DNA of 16,484 nt from Bacteroidales bacterium (GTDB taxonomy: Bacteria; Bacteroidota; Bacteroidia; Bacteroidales; UBA7960). The translations under genes and the position numbers were made by a program. The stretch is from NCBI GenBank assembly GCA_007131125.1, contig SLRE01000294.1, forward strand, positions 1 to 16,484. The letters are read 5' to 3'. Position 1 is the first letter of the stretch, and each line of letters begins with the position of its first letter. Under the pieces are notes generated by a model. That model did not search any database. It was not told the origin of the DNA and saw only the letters and a list, made by a program, of their open reading frames with translations. This document shows, piece after piece, positions 1 to 8,730 of this stretch.

Positions 1-2103
1 AACTTCATCTTCCGGCCCACCAAGGGTCACAGCCTTCACCCCTGCTGCGTTTCGGCCGATGGCCCTCACTGAATCCTCTTTGAAACGAATGGCCTTACCA
101 CTTCTTAAACCGATAAGGATCTCATTCTCTCCATTGGTAAGGGATGCCTGCAGGAGTTCATCTCCCTCACGGATATTGATAGCAATAATTCCATTGGCCC
201 TTGGCCTGCTGTAGGCATTCAATGCGGTTTTCTTGATAATCCCTTTTTTGGTGCCCAGAACAATGAAATTATTGTTAATGTAATCCTTATCTGTAAGATC
301 TTTAACATTAACAAAGGCTTTTATCTTGTCATCCGATGGAATGTTGATAAGGTTCTGTATGGCGCGTCCTTTTGAAGTTTTGGTTCCTTCAGGAATCTCA
401 AAAACCCTCATCCAGAAACACTTACCTTTCTCTGTAAAAAATAAAAGGTAGTTGTGGTTGGAAGCCACAAACAAGTGCTCCACAAAATCATCATCCCGGG
501 TTACGGATCCCTTGCTGCCGCGTCCTCCCCTGCTCTGGGTTTTGAATTCGGTAAGCGGGGTCCGTTTGATGTAACCCATATGGGAAACGGTGATCACTAC
601 ATCCTCGTCTGCAATGGTATCTTCAATTCTAAAATCATTGGCAGTATATTCTATCTCCGTACGGGTTTTATCACCGTATTTCTGCTTCATTTCAAGGAGT
701 TCCTCCTTTATGATATTCATCCTGAGGGTAATATCGGCAAGAACAGATTTGTAGTATTCAATTTTTTTGAGCAGTTCATTATATTCTTCCTGTATCTTTC
801 CTCTTTCAAGGCCGGTAAGTCTTTGCAGGCGCATTTCCAGGATGGCTTTTGCCTGAACCTCAGTAAGTGAGAATTTTTCTATGAGCCCGGTTTTGGCTTC
901 ATCAGGGGTTTGAGATGCACGTATCAGCGCGATCACCTCATCGATATTATCCAACGCTATCAGCAAACCTTCCAGAATATGGGCTTTTTTCTCGGCTTCC
1001 CGAAGTTCGTATTCGGTGCGACGGGTAACCACCTGGTGGCGGTGATCCACAAAATGCCTGATTATTTCCTTAAGGTTCAGCATCATGGGCCTTCCGTTGA
1101 CCAGGGCAATGTTGTTAACATTAAAGGAGGTCTGAAGGGCCGTATGCTGGTAAAGAAGGTTCAAAACAACATTTGGAACAGCATCCTTGCGGAGTTCATA
1201 AATGATGCGAAGACCACTGCGATCCGACTCATCCCGGATGTCGGTAATGCCTTCAATCTTTTTGTCGTTTACCAGGTCGGCAGTTCTTTTGATCATTTCT
1301 GCCTTATTGACCTGATATGGAATGGAAGTAACTATGATGATTTCTTTTCCTGTTGAGGTCGTTTCAATGGTTGCCTCTCCCCTCATTACAACCCTGCCTC
1401 TTCCGGTATGGTAGGCATCTCTTACGCCTTCATAACCATAAATGAGTCCCCCGGTTGGGAAGTCAGGACCTTTGATGAGCTTCATCAAATCATCAATGGA
1501 AATATCATTATCGTCGATATAGGCAACAATCCCGTCAACCACTTCACCAAGGTTATGGGGAGGCATGTTGGTGGCCATACCTACTGCAATACCCGATGAG
1601 CCGTTAACAAGCAAATTGGGTATCCTGGCCGGCAATACCACCGGCTCTTTAAGGGTGTCATCGAAGTTTAACTGGAAATCAACGGTATCTTTATCTATGT
1701 CTGCCAGTATTTCTTCCGAAATCTTGCGCAAACGGGCCTCGGTATAACGCATGGCTGCCGGACTGTCACCATCCAGGCTGCCAAAATTTCCCTGTCCGTC
1801 AACAAGCGGATATCTTAATGACCATTCCTGGGCCATCCTTACCATGGCATCATAAACCGAACTGTCGCCATGGGGATGGTATTTACCCAGCACCTCCCCT
1901 ACTATTCTGGCAGACTTTTTGTAAGGTCTGTTACTTAGTGTGCCCAGTTCATGCATCCCGAAAAGCACACGGCGGTGCACCGGCTTAAGGCCGTCCCGTA
2001 CATCGGGAAGCGCCCTGGAAACAATTACAGACATGGCATAATCAATGTATGCCGATTTCATCTGTTCTTCAATATCAACTTTGGTGATTTTTTCTCCTGA
2101 CAT
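1..2103 (-). CDS. gyrA: DNA gyrase subunit A (3' end beyond window)
   Basis: GyrA is the DNA breakage-reunion subunit of the A2B2 gyrase that introduces negative supercoils. The frame is open from the ATG at 2101-2103 to the left edge: 701 codons, so about 130-170 C-terminal residues (end of the beta-pinwheel and tail) are missing compared with usual family lengths. The winged-helix region has the quinolone-determining segment [12 protein letters not shown], with Ser81 and Asp85 at the positions of E. coli Ser83 and Asp87. The catalytic tyrosine is Tyr120 in [10 protein letters not shown]. The coiled-coil arm follows (about residues 350-490). A gyrase box, QSRGGRG, lies at 523-529 and favours GyrA over ParC. 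The visible sequence ends within pinwheel blades ([15 protein letters not shown]). The gene is divergent from clpC across 212 bp. No frameshift or stop is seen. Confidence 0.96.
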   Translation of the reverse strand, partial: MSGEKITKVDIEEQMKSAYIDYAMSVIVSRALPDVRDGLKPVHRRVLFGMHELGTLSNRPYKKSARIVGEVLGKYHPHGDSSVYDAMVRMAQEWSLRYPLVDGQGNFGSLDGDSPAAMRYTEARLRKISEEILADIDKDTVDFQLNFDDTLKEPVVLPARIPNLLVNGSSGIAVGMATNMPPHNLGEVVDGIVAYIDDNDISIDDLMKLIKGPDFPTGGLIYGYEGVRDAYHTGRGRVVMRGEATIETTSTGKEIIIVTSIPYQVNKAEMIKRTADLVNDKKIEGITDIRDESDRSGLRIIYELRKDAVPNVVLNLLYQHTALQTSFNVNNIALVNGRPMMLNLKEIIRHFVDHRHQVVTRRTEYELREAEKKAHILEGLLIALDNIDEVIALIRASQTPDEAKTGLIEKFSLTEVQAKAILEMRLQRLTGLERGKIQEEYNELLKKIEYYKSVLADITLRMNIIKEELLEMKQKYGDKTRTEIEYTANDFRIEDTIADEDVVITVSHMGYIKRTPLTEFKTQSRGGRGSKGSVTRDDDFVEHLFVASNHNYLLFFTEKGKCFWMRVFEIPEGTKTSKGRAIQNLINIPSDDKIKAFVNVKDLTDKDYINNNFIVLGTKKGIIKKTALNAYSRPRANGIIAINIREGDELLQASLTNGENEILIGLRSGKAIRFKEDSVRAIGRNAAGVKAVTLGGPEDEV

Positions 2104-2152
2104 CTTGATTATCAATATTTTTTACAATTTTTCTTAACGCTCGAACAATGCA

Positions 2153-2160
2153 CGAAATTA
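2153..2160 (-). promoter_or_regulatory. Candidate gyrA -7 element (TAATTTCG)
   Basis: Read on the minus strand, TAATTTCG matches the Bacteroidota -7 consensus TAnnTTTG at all but one fixed position and lies 49 bp upstream of the gyrA ATG. No clear -33 TTTG sits at the usual 19-21 bp distance. AGCGTTAA repeats flank it on both sides. This is inference from motif and position only. Confidence 0.4.
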
Positions 2161-2240
2161 CGCTTTTTTTACCTATTTTTAACGCTTAAAATGGCCTTCA
2201 AATCAAGATTTTTCTAACAATTCTACTTAAATATTGTTAA

Positions 2241-2249
2241 TAATTTTGC
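2241..2249 (+). promoter_or_regulatory. Candidate clpC -7 element (TAATTTTGC)
   Basis: TAATTTTGC fits the Bacteroidota -7 consensus TAnnTTTG followed by the frequent C. It would start a transcript with a leader of roughly 60 nt before the clpC ATG at 2316. A second exact match, TATTTTTG, occurs at 2282-2289 and would give a leader of about 20 nt. Neither has a convincing -33 TTTG at 19-21 bp. No CIRCE-type HrcA inverted repeat is visible, so heat-shock control by that route is not supported. Confidence 0.45.
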
Positions 2250-2315
2250 AGGGATTTAAGCTTTTTGTTTAATATTGTATATATTTTTGAAAACTAATAA
2301 CAGCAGTTACCATTT

Positions 2316-4892
2316 ATGGAAGCAAAATTTTCTCCAAGAGTAAAAGATGTAATTACCTATAGCCGTGAGGAAGCCCTCAGAAACGGCAATGACCATATAG
2401 GTATTGAGCATCTCCTTCTCGGAATGATACGGGAAGGCGAAGGCTTGGCGATCCAGATATTATCCCAGTTAGGTGTTGACCTTTTAAAACTAAAAACTAC
2501 CATTGAGGGTACCATCAAAGGGCAATCGCCCAAAAACCGTAACCTTGAAAACATTCCACTGGTCAAGCAAGCCGAACGGGTACTAAAAATCACTTACCTG
2601 GAGGCAAAGCTTTTCAACAGTGAACTAATCGGTACCGAGCACCTGCTTTTATCTATTCTAAAAGACCAGGATAATCTTGCAACAAAACTCCTTCACCAGG
2701 AAGGTGTTGATTATGACACCATCAAGGAAGAAGTTCAGCACTTTCGCGCCAATCCCGACAAAGACTACAATATGGATATCAGGGGAGATCTCTCTCATGG
2801 AAGCGAGGACGACGAAGCCACGGAAGGTGGAGGGTTTGGCGGAAGCCCTGTAAAAAAGACTTCTGATAAATCCAAAACACCTGTGCTGGACAATTTCGGA
2901 CGCGACCTTACCCGTGCTGCAGAAGAAGACCGGCTTGACCCGGTTGTCGGAAGGGAAAGGGAACTGGAACGCATTGCCCAGATCCTTTCCAGGCGTAAGA
3001 AAAACAACCCCATCCTGATCGGTGAACCCGGTGTGGGTAAATCGGCAATCGCCGAAGGGCTTGCCCTGAGGATCGTACAGAGAAAAGTATCCCGTGCCTT
3101 GTTTAACAAGCGCATTGTTACCCTTGACATTGCATCTCTTGTTGCCGGAACCAAATACCGGGGACAATTCGAAGAGCGCATGAAAGCCCTTCTCAATGAG
3201 TTGGAAAAAAACCAGGATGTAATTCTCTTCATCGACGAGTTGCATACCATTGTAGGTGCAGGCGGAGCTTCCGGCTCTCTTGATGCATCAAATATGTTTA
3301 AGCCTGCCCTGGCAAGGGGCGAGCTGCAGTGCATCGGAGCCACTACCCTTGACGAATACCGTCAGCACATAGAGAAAGACGGAGCACTGGAGCGCCGTTT
3401 CCAAAAGATCATTATTGACCCCACCAGTAGTGATGAAACCATGGAAATCCTCAACAACATCAAACAAAAATACGAGGATCATCACCTGGTTACTTATTCG
3501 CCCGAGGCCATCAAGGCCTGCGTGCACCTTACCGACCGTTACCTGAGCGACCGTTGCCTGCCCGACAAAGCCATTGATGCAATGGATGAGGCAGGTTCAA
3601 GGGTACATATTACCAATATCCGCGTGCCGGAAGGCATCATCAACATCGAAAACCAGATTGACAAGGTAAGGGAAGAAAAGACCAACGCCATTAAAAGCCA
3701 GAAATACGAACAGGCTGCCAAATTCCGTGATCAGGAACGCGACCTGATGGATGAACTGGAAAGGCAGAAACGCAAATGGGAGGAAGAATCCCAATTACAC
3801 CGTGAAGTGGTTTCCGAGCAGAGTGTTTCGGAAGTGGTTTCAATGATGACAGGAGTGCCGGTGCAACGGATTGCACTGGATGAAAGTGAACGCCTCATGA
3901 ACATGGAGGCCGACCTGGAGAAGAATGTCATCGGGCAAAACGATCCCATTAAAAAAGTGGTGCGCAGCATCCGCCGAAACCGTGCAGGTTTGAAAGACCC
4001 CGCAAAACCCATCGGCTCCTTTATTTTCCTTGGCCCCACTGGTGTGGGTAAGACTCACCTTGCCAAAACCCTGTCAAGGCATTTGTTTGACTCCGATGAT
4101 GCGCTGATCCGCATTGACATGAGCGAATACATGGAAAAGTTTGCCGTAAGCAGGCTGATCGGTGCACCTCCCGGATATGTTGGTTACGAAGAAGGCGGGC
4201 AGCTTACAGAGAAAGTAAGACGCAAGCCTTATTCGGTGCTGCTGCTTGATGAAATCGAAAAAGCGCACCCCGATGTATTTCACCTTCTGCTGCAAATGCT
4301 TGACGACGGCATGCTTACCGATAGTCTGGGAAGGAAAATTGATTTTAAGAATACCATTATTATCATGACCTCCAATATCGGTTCGCGACAACTCAAAGAC
4401 TTTGGAATGGGGGTTGGATTCAACACACCTGCAAGGCAATCCGCCTCCAAAGAGTATACACAGAGTGTGATTGAAAACGCTTTGAAGAAAACCTTTGCAC
4501 CTGAGTTTCTAAACCGGGTGGATGATGTAGTCATCTTTGACGCACTTAAAAAAGAAGATATCTTTAAAATCATTGATATTGAACTGGCTATGCTTTACAA
4601 GCGTATTGACGAACTTGGCTACAATGTCAAGCTTACCGATAAAGCCAAGGATTACATTGCTGAAAAAGGATGGGATCCGGCCTATGGTGCCCGGCCCCTG
4701 AAGCGAGCCATTCAGAAATACCTGGAGGATCCCCTCGCAGAGGAAATCATCAAAACCAAAGTTGAATCCGGCGACCTGATTCTTGTTGATTTTGACAAGA
4801 AAAGTGAAGAAGTTAAAATCAGCGTTAAAAAGGCCGGCAAGGAAGACCCTCCTCCGGATGATGAAAAAGAAAAGGAAAAGTCCAATACCTGA
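2316..4892 (+). CDS. clpC: ClpC-type AAA+ unfoldase (ATP-binding subunit of ClpCP protease)
   Basis: ClpC is a cytoplasmic hexameric unfoldase that feeds substrates to the ClpP protease. The 858 residues contain a double Clp-N repeat (about 1-145) and a Gly/Asp-rich linker. AAA module 1 has Walker A GEPGVGKS at 236-243 and Walker B around ILFIDELH (303-310). The middle domain with a UVR motif (about 453-490) separates ClpC from ClpA and from ClpB. AAA module 2 has Walker A GPTGVGKT at 573-580, Walker B VLLLDEIEKA at 641-650 and an arginine-finger region FLNRVDD. A VGF tripeptide (700-702) lies where ClpC carries its ClpP-docking loop, so ClpP pairing is likely. The tail (about 838-858) is a charged Lys/Asp/Glu stretch, probably disordered. 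No mcsA, mcsB or ctsR neighbours are present, unlike in Firmicutes. The gene is monocistronic between gyrA and a terminator. Confidence 0.96.
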   Translation: MEAKFSPRVKDVITYSREEALRNGNDHIGIEHLLLGMIREGEGLAIQILSQLGVDLLKLKTTIEGTIKGQSPKNRNLENIPLVKQAERVLKITYLEAKLFNSELIGTEHLLLSILKDQDNLATKLLHQEGVDYDTIKEEVQHFRANPDKDYNMDIRGDLSHGSEDDEATEGGGFGGSPVKKTSDKSKTPVLDNFGRDLTRAAEEDRLDPVVGRERELERIAQILSRRKKNNPILIGEPGVGKSAIAEGLALRIVQRKVSRALFNKRIVTLDIASLVAGTKYRGQFEERMKALLNELEKNQDVILFIDELHTIVGAGGASGSLDASNMFKPALARGELQCIGATTLDEYRQHIEKDGALERRFQKIIIDPTSSDETMEILNNIKQKYEDHHLVTYSPEAIKACVHLTDRYLSDRCLPDKAIDAMDEAGSRVHITNIRVPEGIINIENQIDKVREEKTNAIKSQKYEQAAKFRDQERDLMDELERQKRKWEEESQLHREVVSEQSVSEVVSMMTGVPVQRIALDESERLMNMEADLEKNVIGQNDPIKKVVRSIRRNRAGLKDPAKPIGSFIFLGPTGVGKTHLAKTLSRHLFDSDDALIRIDMSEYMEKFAVSRLIGAPPGYVGYEEGGQLTEKVRRKPYSVLLLDEIEKAHPDVFHLLLQMLDDGMLTDSLGRKIDFKNTIIIMTSNIGSRQLKDFGMGVGFNTPARQSASKEYTQSVIENALKKTFAPEFLNRVDDVVIFDALKKEDIFKIIDIELAMLYKRIDELGYNVKLTDKAKDYIAEKGWDPAYGARPLKRAIQKYLEDPLAEEIIKTKVESGDLILVDFDKKSEEVKISVKKAGKEDPPPDDEKEKEKSNT

Positions 4893-4920
4893 TGATGTAA
4901 TAATAATTCAGGAATCTATA

Positions 4921-4960
4921 AAAAAAGGATCTGGTTGCGACCAGATCCTTTTTTATTTTT
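4921..4960. terminator. Bidirectional rho-independent terminator between clpC and acyl-CoA dehydrogenase
   Basis: A perfect 14-bp inverted repeat (4921-4934 and 4941-4954) encloses the 6-nt loop TTGCGA. Its core is GGATCTGG/CCAGATCC, and the outer pairs are A:T, giving a T-run on both strands (TTTTTTATTTTT on plus, seven T on minus). It sits 28 bp after the clpC stop and 24 bp after the stop of the converging acyl-CoA dehydrogenase gene, so it should end both transcripts. Confidence 0.92.
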
Positions 4961-4978
4961 GGAAACAAGGTTAAGCTT

Positions 4979-6691
4979 TTAACCCAGCAGAATCTTGTAA
5001 TTCCCAAGGTCTTTTTCCTCAAAGTTGCGGATATATTCTTCCCTGGCTTTGTTTTCGGTAGAAGCCATGCGGATGAATATCTCTGTTGACTTATGGTAGG
5101 AACTGTCTCTGTGGCAATCCTGCAGCAGCAGGTAACCCATAATAATATTCCCCGCCATTTCAACCAGCCGGCGGGAATGAAAATCGATGAGTTCATTGTT
5201 TCTGAGCTCCATTACTTTTGCCACAACAGACTCATACTGATCGGTAAGGTCAACCAAAATACTTTTGAGGAATTCAAATTCGGGCTTAACCTTTGCTTCT
5301 TCGTATTTTCTCATGAGTGAAAGGTAAGTACCGTTTCCTACTCCTCTGATAGCAGCCACAACCTGCAGCTGAGAGGTTCCCTCATAAATGTTGGTAATAC
5401 GGGCATCCCTGAACAGCCTTTCCACGGGAAAATCTTTCATATACCCCGCCCCACCGTGTATCTGAAGAGCATCGGAAGCGATCTGGTTGCAGTATTCGCT
5501 GGCAAAAAGCTTAAGCAGTGGGGTCAGTACATCTGCAATACGGGAATGATATTTAAAATCATTGCGCTCTTCGGGTTCCAGTTTTCTGTCTTCCTGAATA
5601 AAACTGTAGGCTTTATAAATATCTACATACCTGGCGGTTTCATAAAGAAGGCTGCGGGAGGCATCAATTTTTGCACGCATCAGGGAGAGCATTTCATATA
5701 CAGCGGGAAACTGAACAATTGCTTTTCCAAACTGCTCCCTTTCTTTGGCATATTTGATGGCTTCGCGATAAGCGGCTTCGGCAATACCCACCGACTGTGC
5801 TCCAACACCAAGCCGGGCAGAGTTCATCAAAGACATTACATACTTGATGAGACCCATTTTGCGGCTTCCTATGAGCAATGCAGGGGCATCCTTAAACACC
5901 AGTTCGCAGGTGGGTGAACCCTTGATACCCAGTTTGTTTTCAATCCGTCTTACTTTTACGGCTTTGTCCTTGCGGTCGTAAAGAAACAGGGAAAGACCCC
6001 TGCCATCGGTTGAATCGGGCTCGGAGCGGGCCAAAACCAGGCTGATATCGGCATCACCGTTGGTAATGAACCGCTTAACACCGTTAAGTTTCCATTCTCC
6101 GGTTTTTTCATCCTGGGTAGCTTTCAGCTGAACTGCCTGAAGGTCACTTCCTGCATCGGGTTCGGTAAGGTCCATGGCAGCTGTTGCCCCCTTGTTAAAG
6201 CGGGGAAGAAACTCTTTTTTAATTTCTTCATCGGCAAACTCATGGATGGTCTCGGCGCAATCCTGCAATCCCCAGATATTGGCAAATCCGGCATCAGCCC
6301 TGGAAACCAACTCTGCGGCAATTACATAAGGCACCATGGAAAAGTTCAACCCTCCATATTCCCGGGGAAGAGACATCCCGATCAAACCGGCCTTGGTAAG
6401 GGTTTCATGGTTCTGTGCAGTTCCGGGAGCATAAATCACCTCGTTATTGACCAGTTTGGGCCCAAAGGTATCCACCAGTTCTGCATTTGGAGCAATGGTT
6501 TCACCACAGATCTCACCTACAATTTCCAGCACTTTGTGGTAACTGTCAAGGGTATCCTCGAAATCTGCCGGGGCAAAGTCATACTTATCTTTATCAGCAA
6601 AATCTTTTTCCTTCAGCCTGATGATTTTTTTCATCAAGGGATGATTCAAATGAAATTTCAAGCTGGGATTATCATTAAAAAAATTAGCCAT
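4979..6691 (-). CDS. Acyl-CoA dehydrogenase, long (570-residue) form
   Basis: This is an FAD-dependent acyl-CoA dehydrogenase that forms trans-2-enoyl-CoA and passes electrons to ETF. After an N-terminal extension of about 50 residues come the N-terminal helical domain, the middle beta domain with the flavin motif MDLTEPDAGSD (173-183), and the C-terminal helical domain with QFGKAI (320-325) and QIHGGAGYMKDFPVERLF (410-427). The catalytic base is predicted to be Glu437 in IYEGT, the position used in medium- and short-chain enzymes. About 120 residues follow, a C-terminal extension longer than the usual 380-residue family form. It is the last gene of the etfB-etfA operon, starting 10 bp after etfA. 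Substrate chain length cannot be told from sequence. It resembles the long dehydrogenases next to etfBA in Bacteroides relatives (recalled, not searched). Confidence 0.93.
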   Translation of the reverse strand: MANFFNDNPSLKFHLNHPLMKKIIRLKEKDFADKDKYDFAPADFEDTLDSYHKVLEIVGEICGETIAPNAELVDTFGPKLVNNEVIYAPGTAQNHETLTKAGLIGMSLPREYGGLNFSMVPYVIAAELVSRADAGFANIWGLQDCAETIHEFADEEIKKEFLPRFNKGATAAMDLTEPDAGSDLQAVQLKATQDEKTGEWKLNGVKRFITNGDADISLVLARSEPDSTDGRGLSLFLYDRKDKAVKVRRIENKLGIKGSPTCELVFKDAPALLIGSRKMGLIKYVMSLMNSARLGVGAQSVGIAEAAYREAIKYAKEREQFGKAIVQFPAVYEMLSLMRAKIDASRSLLYETARYVDIYKAYSFIQEDRKLEPEERNDFKYHSRIADVLTPLLKLFASEYCNQIASDALQIHGGAGYMKDFPVERLFRDARITNIYEGTSQLQVVAAIRGVGNGTYLSLMRKYEEAKVKPEFEFLKSILVDLTDQYESVVAKVMELRNNELIDFHSRRLVEMAGNIIMGYLLLQDCHRDSSYHKSTEIFIRMASTENKAREEYIRNFEEKDLGNYKILLG

Positions 6692-6701
6692 TGTTTTCGG
6701 T

Positions 6702-7721
6702 TTACTTGGTGTTTTTCTTATAAAACTTGATCATTTTGGGAATGATATCCTCAATATTGCCAACAATAGAATAATCGGCAATCTGGTTAATGGGTGCCTT
6801 GGGATCATTGTTGATAGCTATGATCTTGGCTGATTCGCTCATTCCGGCGGTATGCTGTACCGCTCCTGAAATACCGCAGGCAATATAGAGTTTTGGTCTG
6901 ACGGTAACTCCGGTTTGACCCACCTGGCGGGCATGATCCACAAAACCTGCATCTACTGCTGCCCTGGAACCTCCGACTTCGCCACCCAGAACTTCTGCAA
7001 GCTCAAACAGCATATCGAAGTTTTCTTTGGAGCCTACTCCGTAGCCTCCGGATATGATAACCTGTGAACTCTTGATATTCACCTTCTGTTTTTCGATGTG
7101 TCGCTCAATGATCTTAATCGGAAACAACTCATCGTGCAGAATTTCGTCTACCTTTATCTTTTTTACGGTTCCCTTATGGTTTTCATTGAAAATTTCTTTT
7201 TTCATCACTCCTTCCCTAACCGTAGCCATTTGTGGCCTGGTTTCAGGATTAATAATGGTGGCAATAATGTTTCCGCCAAAAGCCGGCCTGATCTGGTAAA
7301 GGAGATTTTTGTATTCTTTACCGGTTTTGGTTTCCTTATGATCACCGAATACCAGGCTGGTACAGTCAGCTGTCAAACCACACTTTAAGGATGAGGCAAC
7401 TCTAGGTGCCAGGTCGCGTCCAACAGAGGTTGCTCCAAAAATGGCAACATCCGGTTTAATGGATTCAAACAACTTCACAATCACTTCACAATGCGGCAAA
7501 GTGGTGTAAGGTGCAAGCCTTTGATCATCGGCAATGTGCAGCATGTCAACCCCAAAGGGAAACAGTTGTTTTTCAATTCCATTGAGTTTATGACCAACAA
7601 CTGCTGCTTCCAGCTTGCAGTTTATTTCATTGGCAAGCTTTCGGGCTTTGGTGAGCAACTCCAGGCTAACATCCGCCACCTGTCCGTCCTCTATTTCACA
7701 ATAAACAAAAATATTATTCAT
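6702..7721 (-). CDS. etfA: Electron transfer flavoprotein subunit alpha
   Basis: The alpha subunit carries the FAD that exchanges electrons with acyl-CoA dehydrogenases. I place the start at the ATG at 7719-7721 (MNNIFVYCEIEDGQV, 339 residues). A longer frame would need a TTG at 7752-7754 and adds 11 residues without family similarity. The N-terminal nucleotide-binding-like domain is followed by the C-terminal FAD domain: GGSRAAVDAGF (about 250-260), QVGQTG (266-271) and the GISGAVQH loop (283-290). These are canonical FAD-contact motifs of ETF-alpha. The gene lies 33 bp after etfB and 10 bp before the dehydrogenase, so the three form one transcription unit. No broken or missing motif is seen. 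Confidence 0.95.
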   Translation of the reverse strand: MNNIFVYCEIEDGQVADVSLELLTKARKLANEINCKLEAAVVGHKLNGIEKQLFPFGVDMLHIADDQRLAPYTTLPHCEVIVKLFESIKPDVAIFGATSVGRDLAPRVASSLKCGLTADCTSLVFGDHKETKTGKEYKNLLYQIRPAFGGNIIATIINPETRPQMATVREGVMKKEIFNENHKGTVKKIKVDEILHDELFPIKIIERHIEKQKVNIKSSQVIISGGYGVGSKENFDMLFELAEVLGGEVGGSRAAVDAGFVDHARQVGQTGVTVRPKLYIACGISGAVQHTAGMSESAKIIAINNDPKAPINQIADYSIVGNIEDIIPKMIKFYKKNTK

Positions 7722-7754
7722 TTTTCCGGAATTTTCTGTTTTGATGTTTAACAA

Positions 7755-8627
7755 TCAGCCGATTACGTGGCTTTCAATGAGGTCTTTCATCAGCTGGTCA
7801 ATGTCATTGTCGTCGCTGGAAAGCACAACGGACTCTTTGGCAGCAAATACCACATTTTCAATTTTTTTCACTTTGGTCGGTGAGCCCGAAATCCCGAGTT
7901 GTTCCACTTTAGCATCCAGGTCAGTAACTCCCCATTCCTCAATCCGGAGATAAGGCTTATTGGAAAGCATCTCGGTATAATCCTTGGTTTCTTCCTGCAG
8001 TTCGGAAACCGTTCGGGCATGCTTGTACTGCATCAGCAATTTGGCATTTCGGGGCCTGCAGGATGCAGCCGAGCTATGCACTGTAATAAGGGTTGGAAGC
8101 GGGGAAGTTACTGTTTCCACTCCCCTTTCAAGGCGCCTTTTTATGGTAATGTTCTTTTTATTCACATCCAGGATCTCTTCACAATAAGTAACCTGCGGCA
8201 ATTTGAGTTTTTCTCCAACCTGAGGACCCACCTGTGCGGTATCTCCGTCAATGGCCTGCCGTCCTGCTATCACCAGGTGATAGGGTTCCAGCTTTTTAAC
8301 GGCCAGAGACAATACGTATGAGGTGGCCAGGGTGTCGGAACCTGCAAATTTTCGGTCGGTGATCAGGTAGCCTTTATCGGCTCCCCTGTAGAGTGCTTCC
8401 CTGATGATGTCGGCAGCCCGTGGAGGCCCCATGGTAAGCAGAATGATTTCCACATCCTTGCGATTTTCTTTTATGCGCAGGGCTTGCTCGAGGGCATGCA
8501 GGTCTTCCGGGTTAAAAATGGCCGGAAGTGCCCCCCTGTTTACCGTACCATCGGCCTTCATGGCATCCTTGCCAACATTGCGCGTATCTGGTACCTGCTT
8601 GGCTAATACTACTATTCTGAAACTCAT
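7755..8627 (-). CDS. etfB: Electron transfer flavoprotein subunit beta (FixA-type)
   Basis: ETF-beta partners EtfA and binds AMP in canonical ETFs, or a second FAD in electron-bifurcating ETFs. The 290 residues begin MSFRIVVLAKQVPDT, then NPEDLHALEQAL (39-50), LTMGPPRAADI (64-74), DRKFAGSDTLATS (91-103), AGRQAIDGDTAQVGP (121-135) and CRPRNAKLL (190-198). The block at 121-135 matches the DGDTAQVGP form I know from bifurcating ETFs of clostridia, rather than the D-D-x-N-Q-T-G form of canonical mitochondrial or proteobacterial EtfB. The protein is also longer than the roughly 250 residues of canonical EtfB. It is the first gene of etfB-etfA-dehydrogenase, preceded by two TATCTTTG promoter-like elements. 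Family assignment is firm; bifurcation is only an inference. Confidence 0.95.
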   Translation of the reverse strand: MSFRIVVLAKQVPDTRNVGKDAMKADGTVNRGALPAIFNPEDLHALEQALRIKENRKDVEIILLTMGPPRAADIIREALYRGADKGYLITDRKFAGSDTLATSYVLSLAVKKLEPYHLVIAGRQAIDGDTAQVGPQVGEKLKLPQVTYCEEILDVNKKNITIKRRLERGVETVTSPLPTLITVHSSAASCRPRNAKLLMQYKHARTVSELQEETKDYTEMLSNKPYLRIEEWGVTDLDAKVEQLGISGSPTKVKKIENVVFAAKESVVLSSDDNDIDQLMKDLIESHVIG

Positions 8628-8673
8628 GAAACAGTTGATTTTCTTACTGATTTTTGTGAAAAAAAATACCGGG

Positions 8674-8681
8674 CAAAGATA
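8674..8681 (-). promoter_or_regulatory. Candidate etfB promoter -7 element, proximal copy
   Basis: On the minus strand TATCTTTG (followed by C) is an exact match to TAnnTTTG. It lies 46 bp upstream of the etfB ATG, giving a leader of about 40 nt. The -33 region has no clear TTTG. It lies in the 103-bp gap between fabI and etfB, supporting an independent promoter for the ETF operon. Confidence 0.55.
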
Positions 8682-8713
8682 GGAAAATATTTAAAACCAT
8701 TCCCTTGCCTGTG

Positions 8714-8721
8714 CAAAGATA
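8714..8721 (-). promoter_or_regulatory. Candidate etfB promoter -7 element, distal copy
   Basis: A second identical TATCTTTGC (minus strand) lies 40 bp further upstream, 9 bp past the fabI stop. It overlaps an ATAGCTAT palindrome (8718-8725) inside an imperfect GCAA...TTGC inverted repeat. No clear -33 box is seen. Either copy, or both, could be used. Confidence 0.4.
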
Positions 8722-8730
8722 GCTATTGCC

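Noticed and set aside
2104..2315. HrcA CIRCE or CtsR-type operator upstream of clpC
   Set aside because: No TTAGCACTC-N9-GAGTGCTAA-like inverted repeat or CtsR heptamer repeat was found; only AT-rich sequence and promoter-like motifs.
2658..3343. Long antisense open frames inside clpC (up to 195 residues)
   Set aside because: They lie opposite clear ClpC coding sequence with all catalytic motifs, show no family similarity, and are explained by codon bias of the sense strand. The same applies to antisense frames inside gyrA, the dehydrogenase, recN, coaBC and others.
7722..7754. Extension of etfA to a TTG start at 7752-7754
   Set aside because: The 11 added residues have no resemblance to ETF-alpha, and an ATG at 7719-7721 gives the normal N-terminus.
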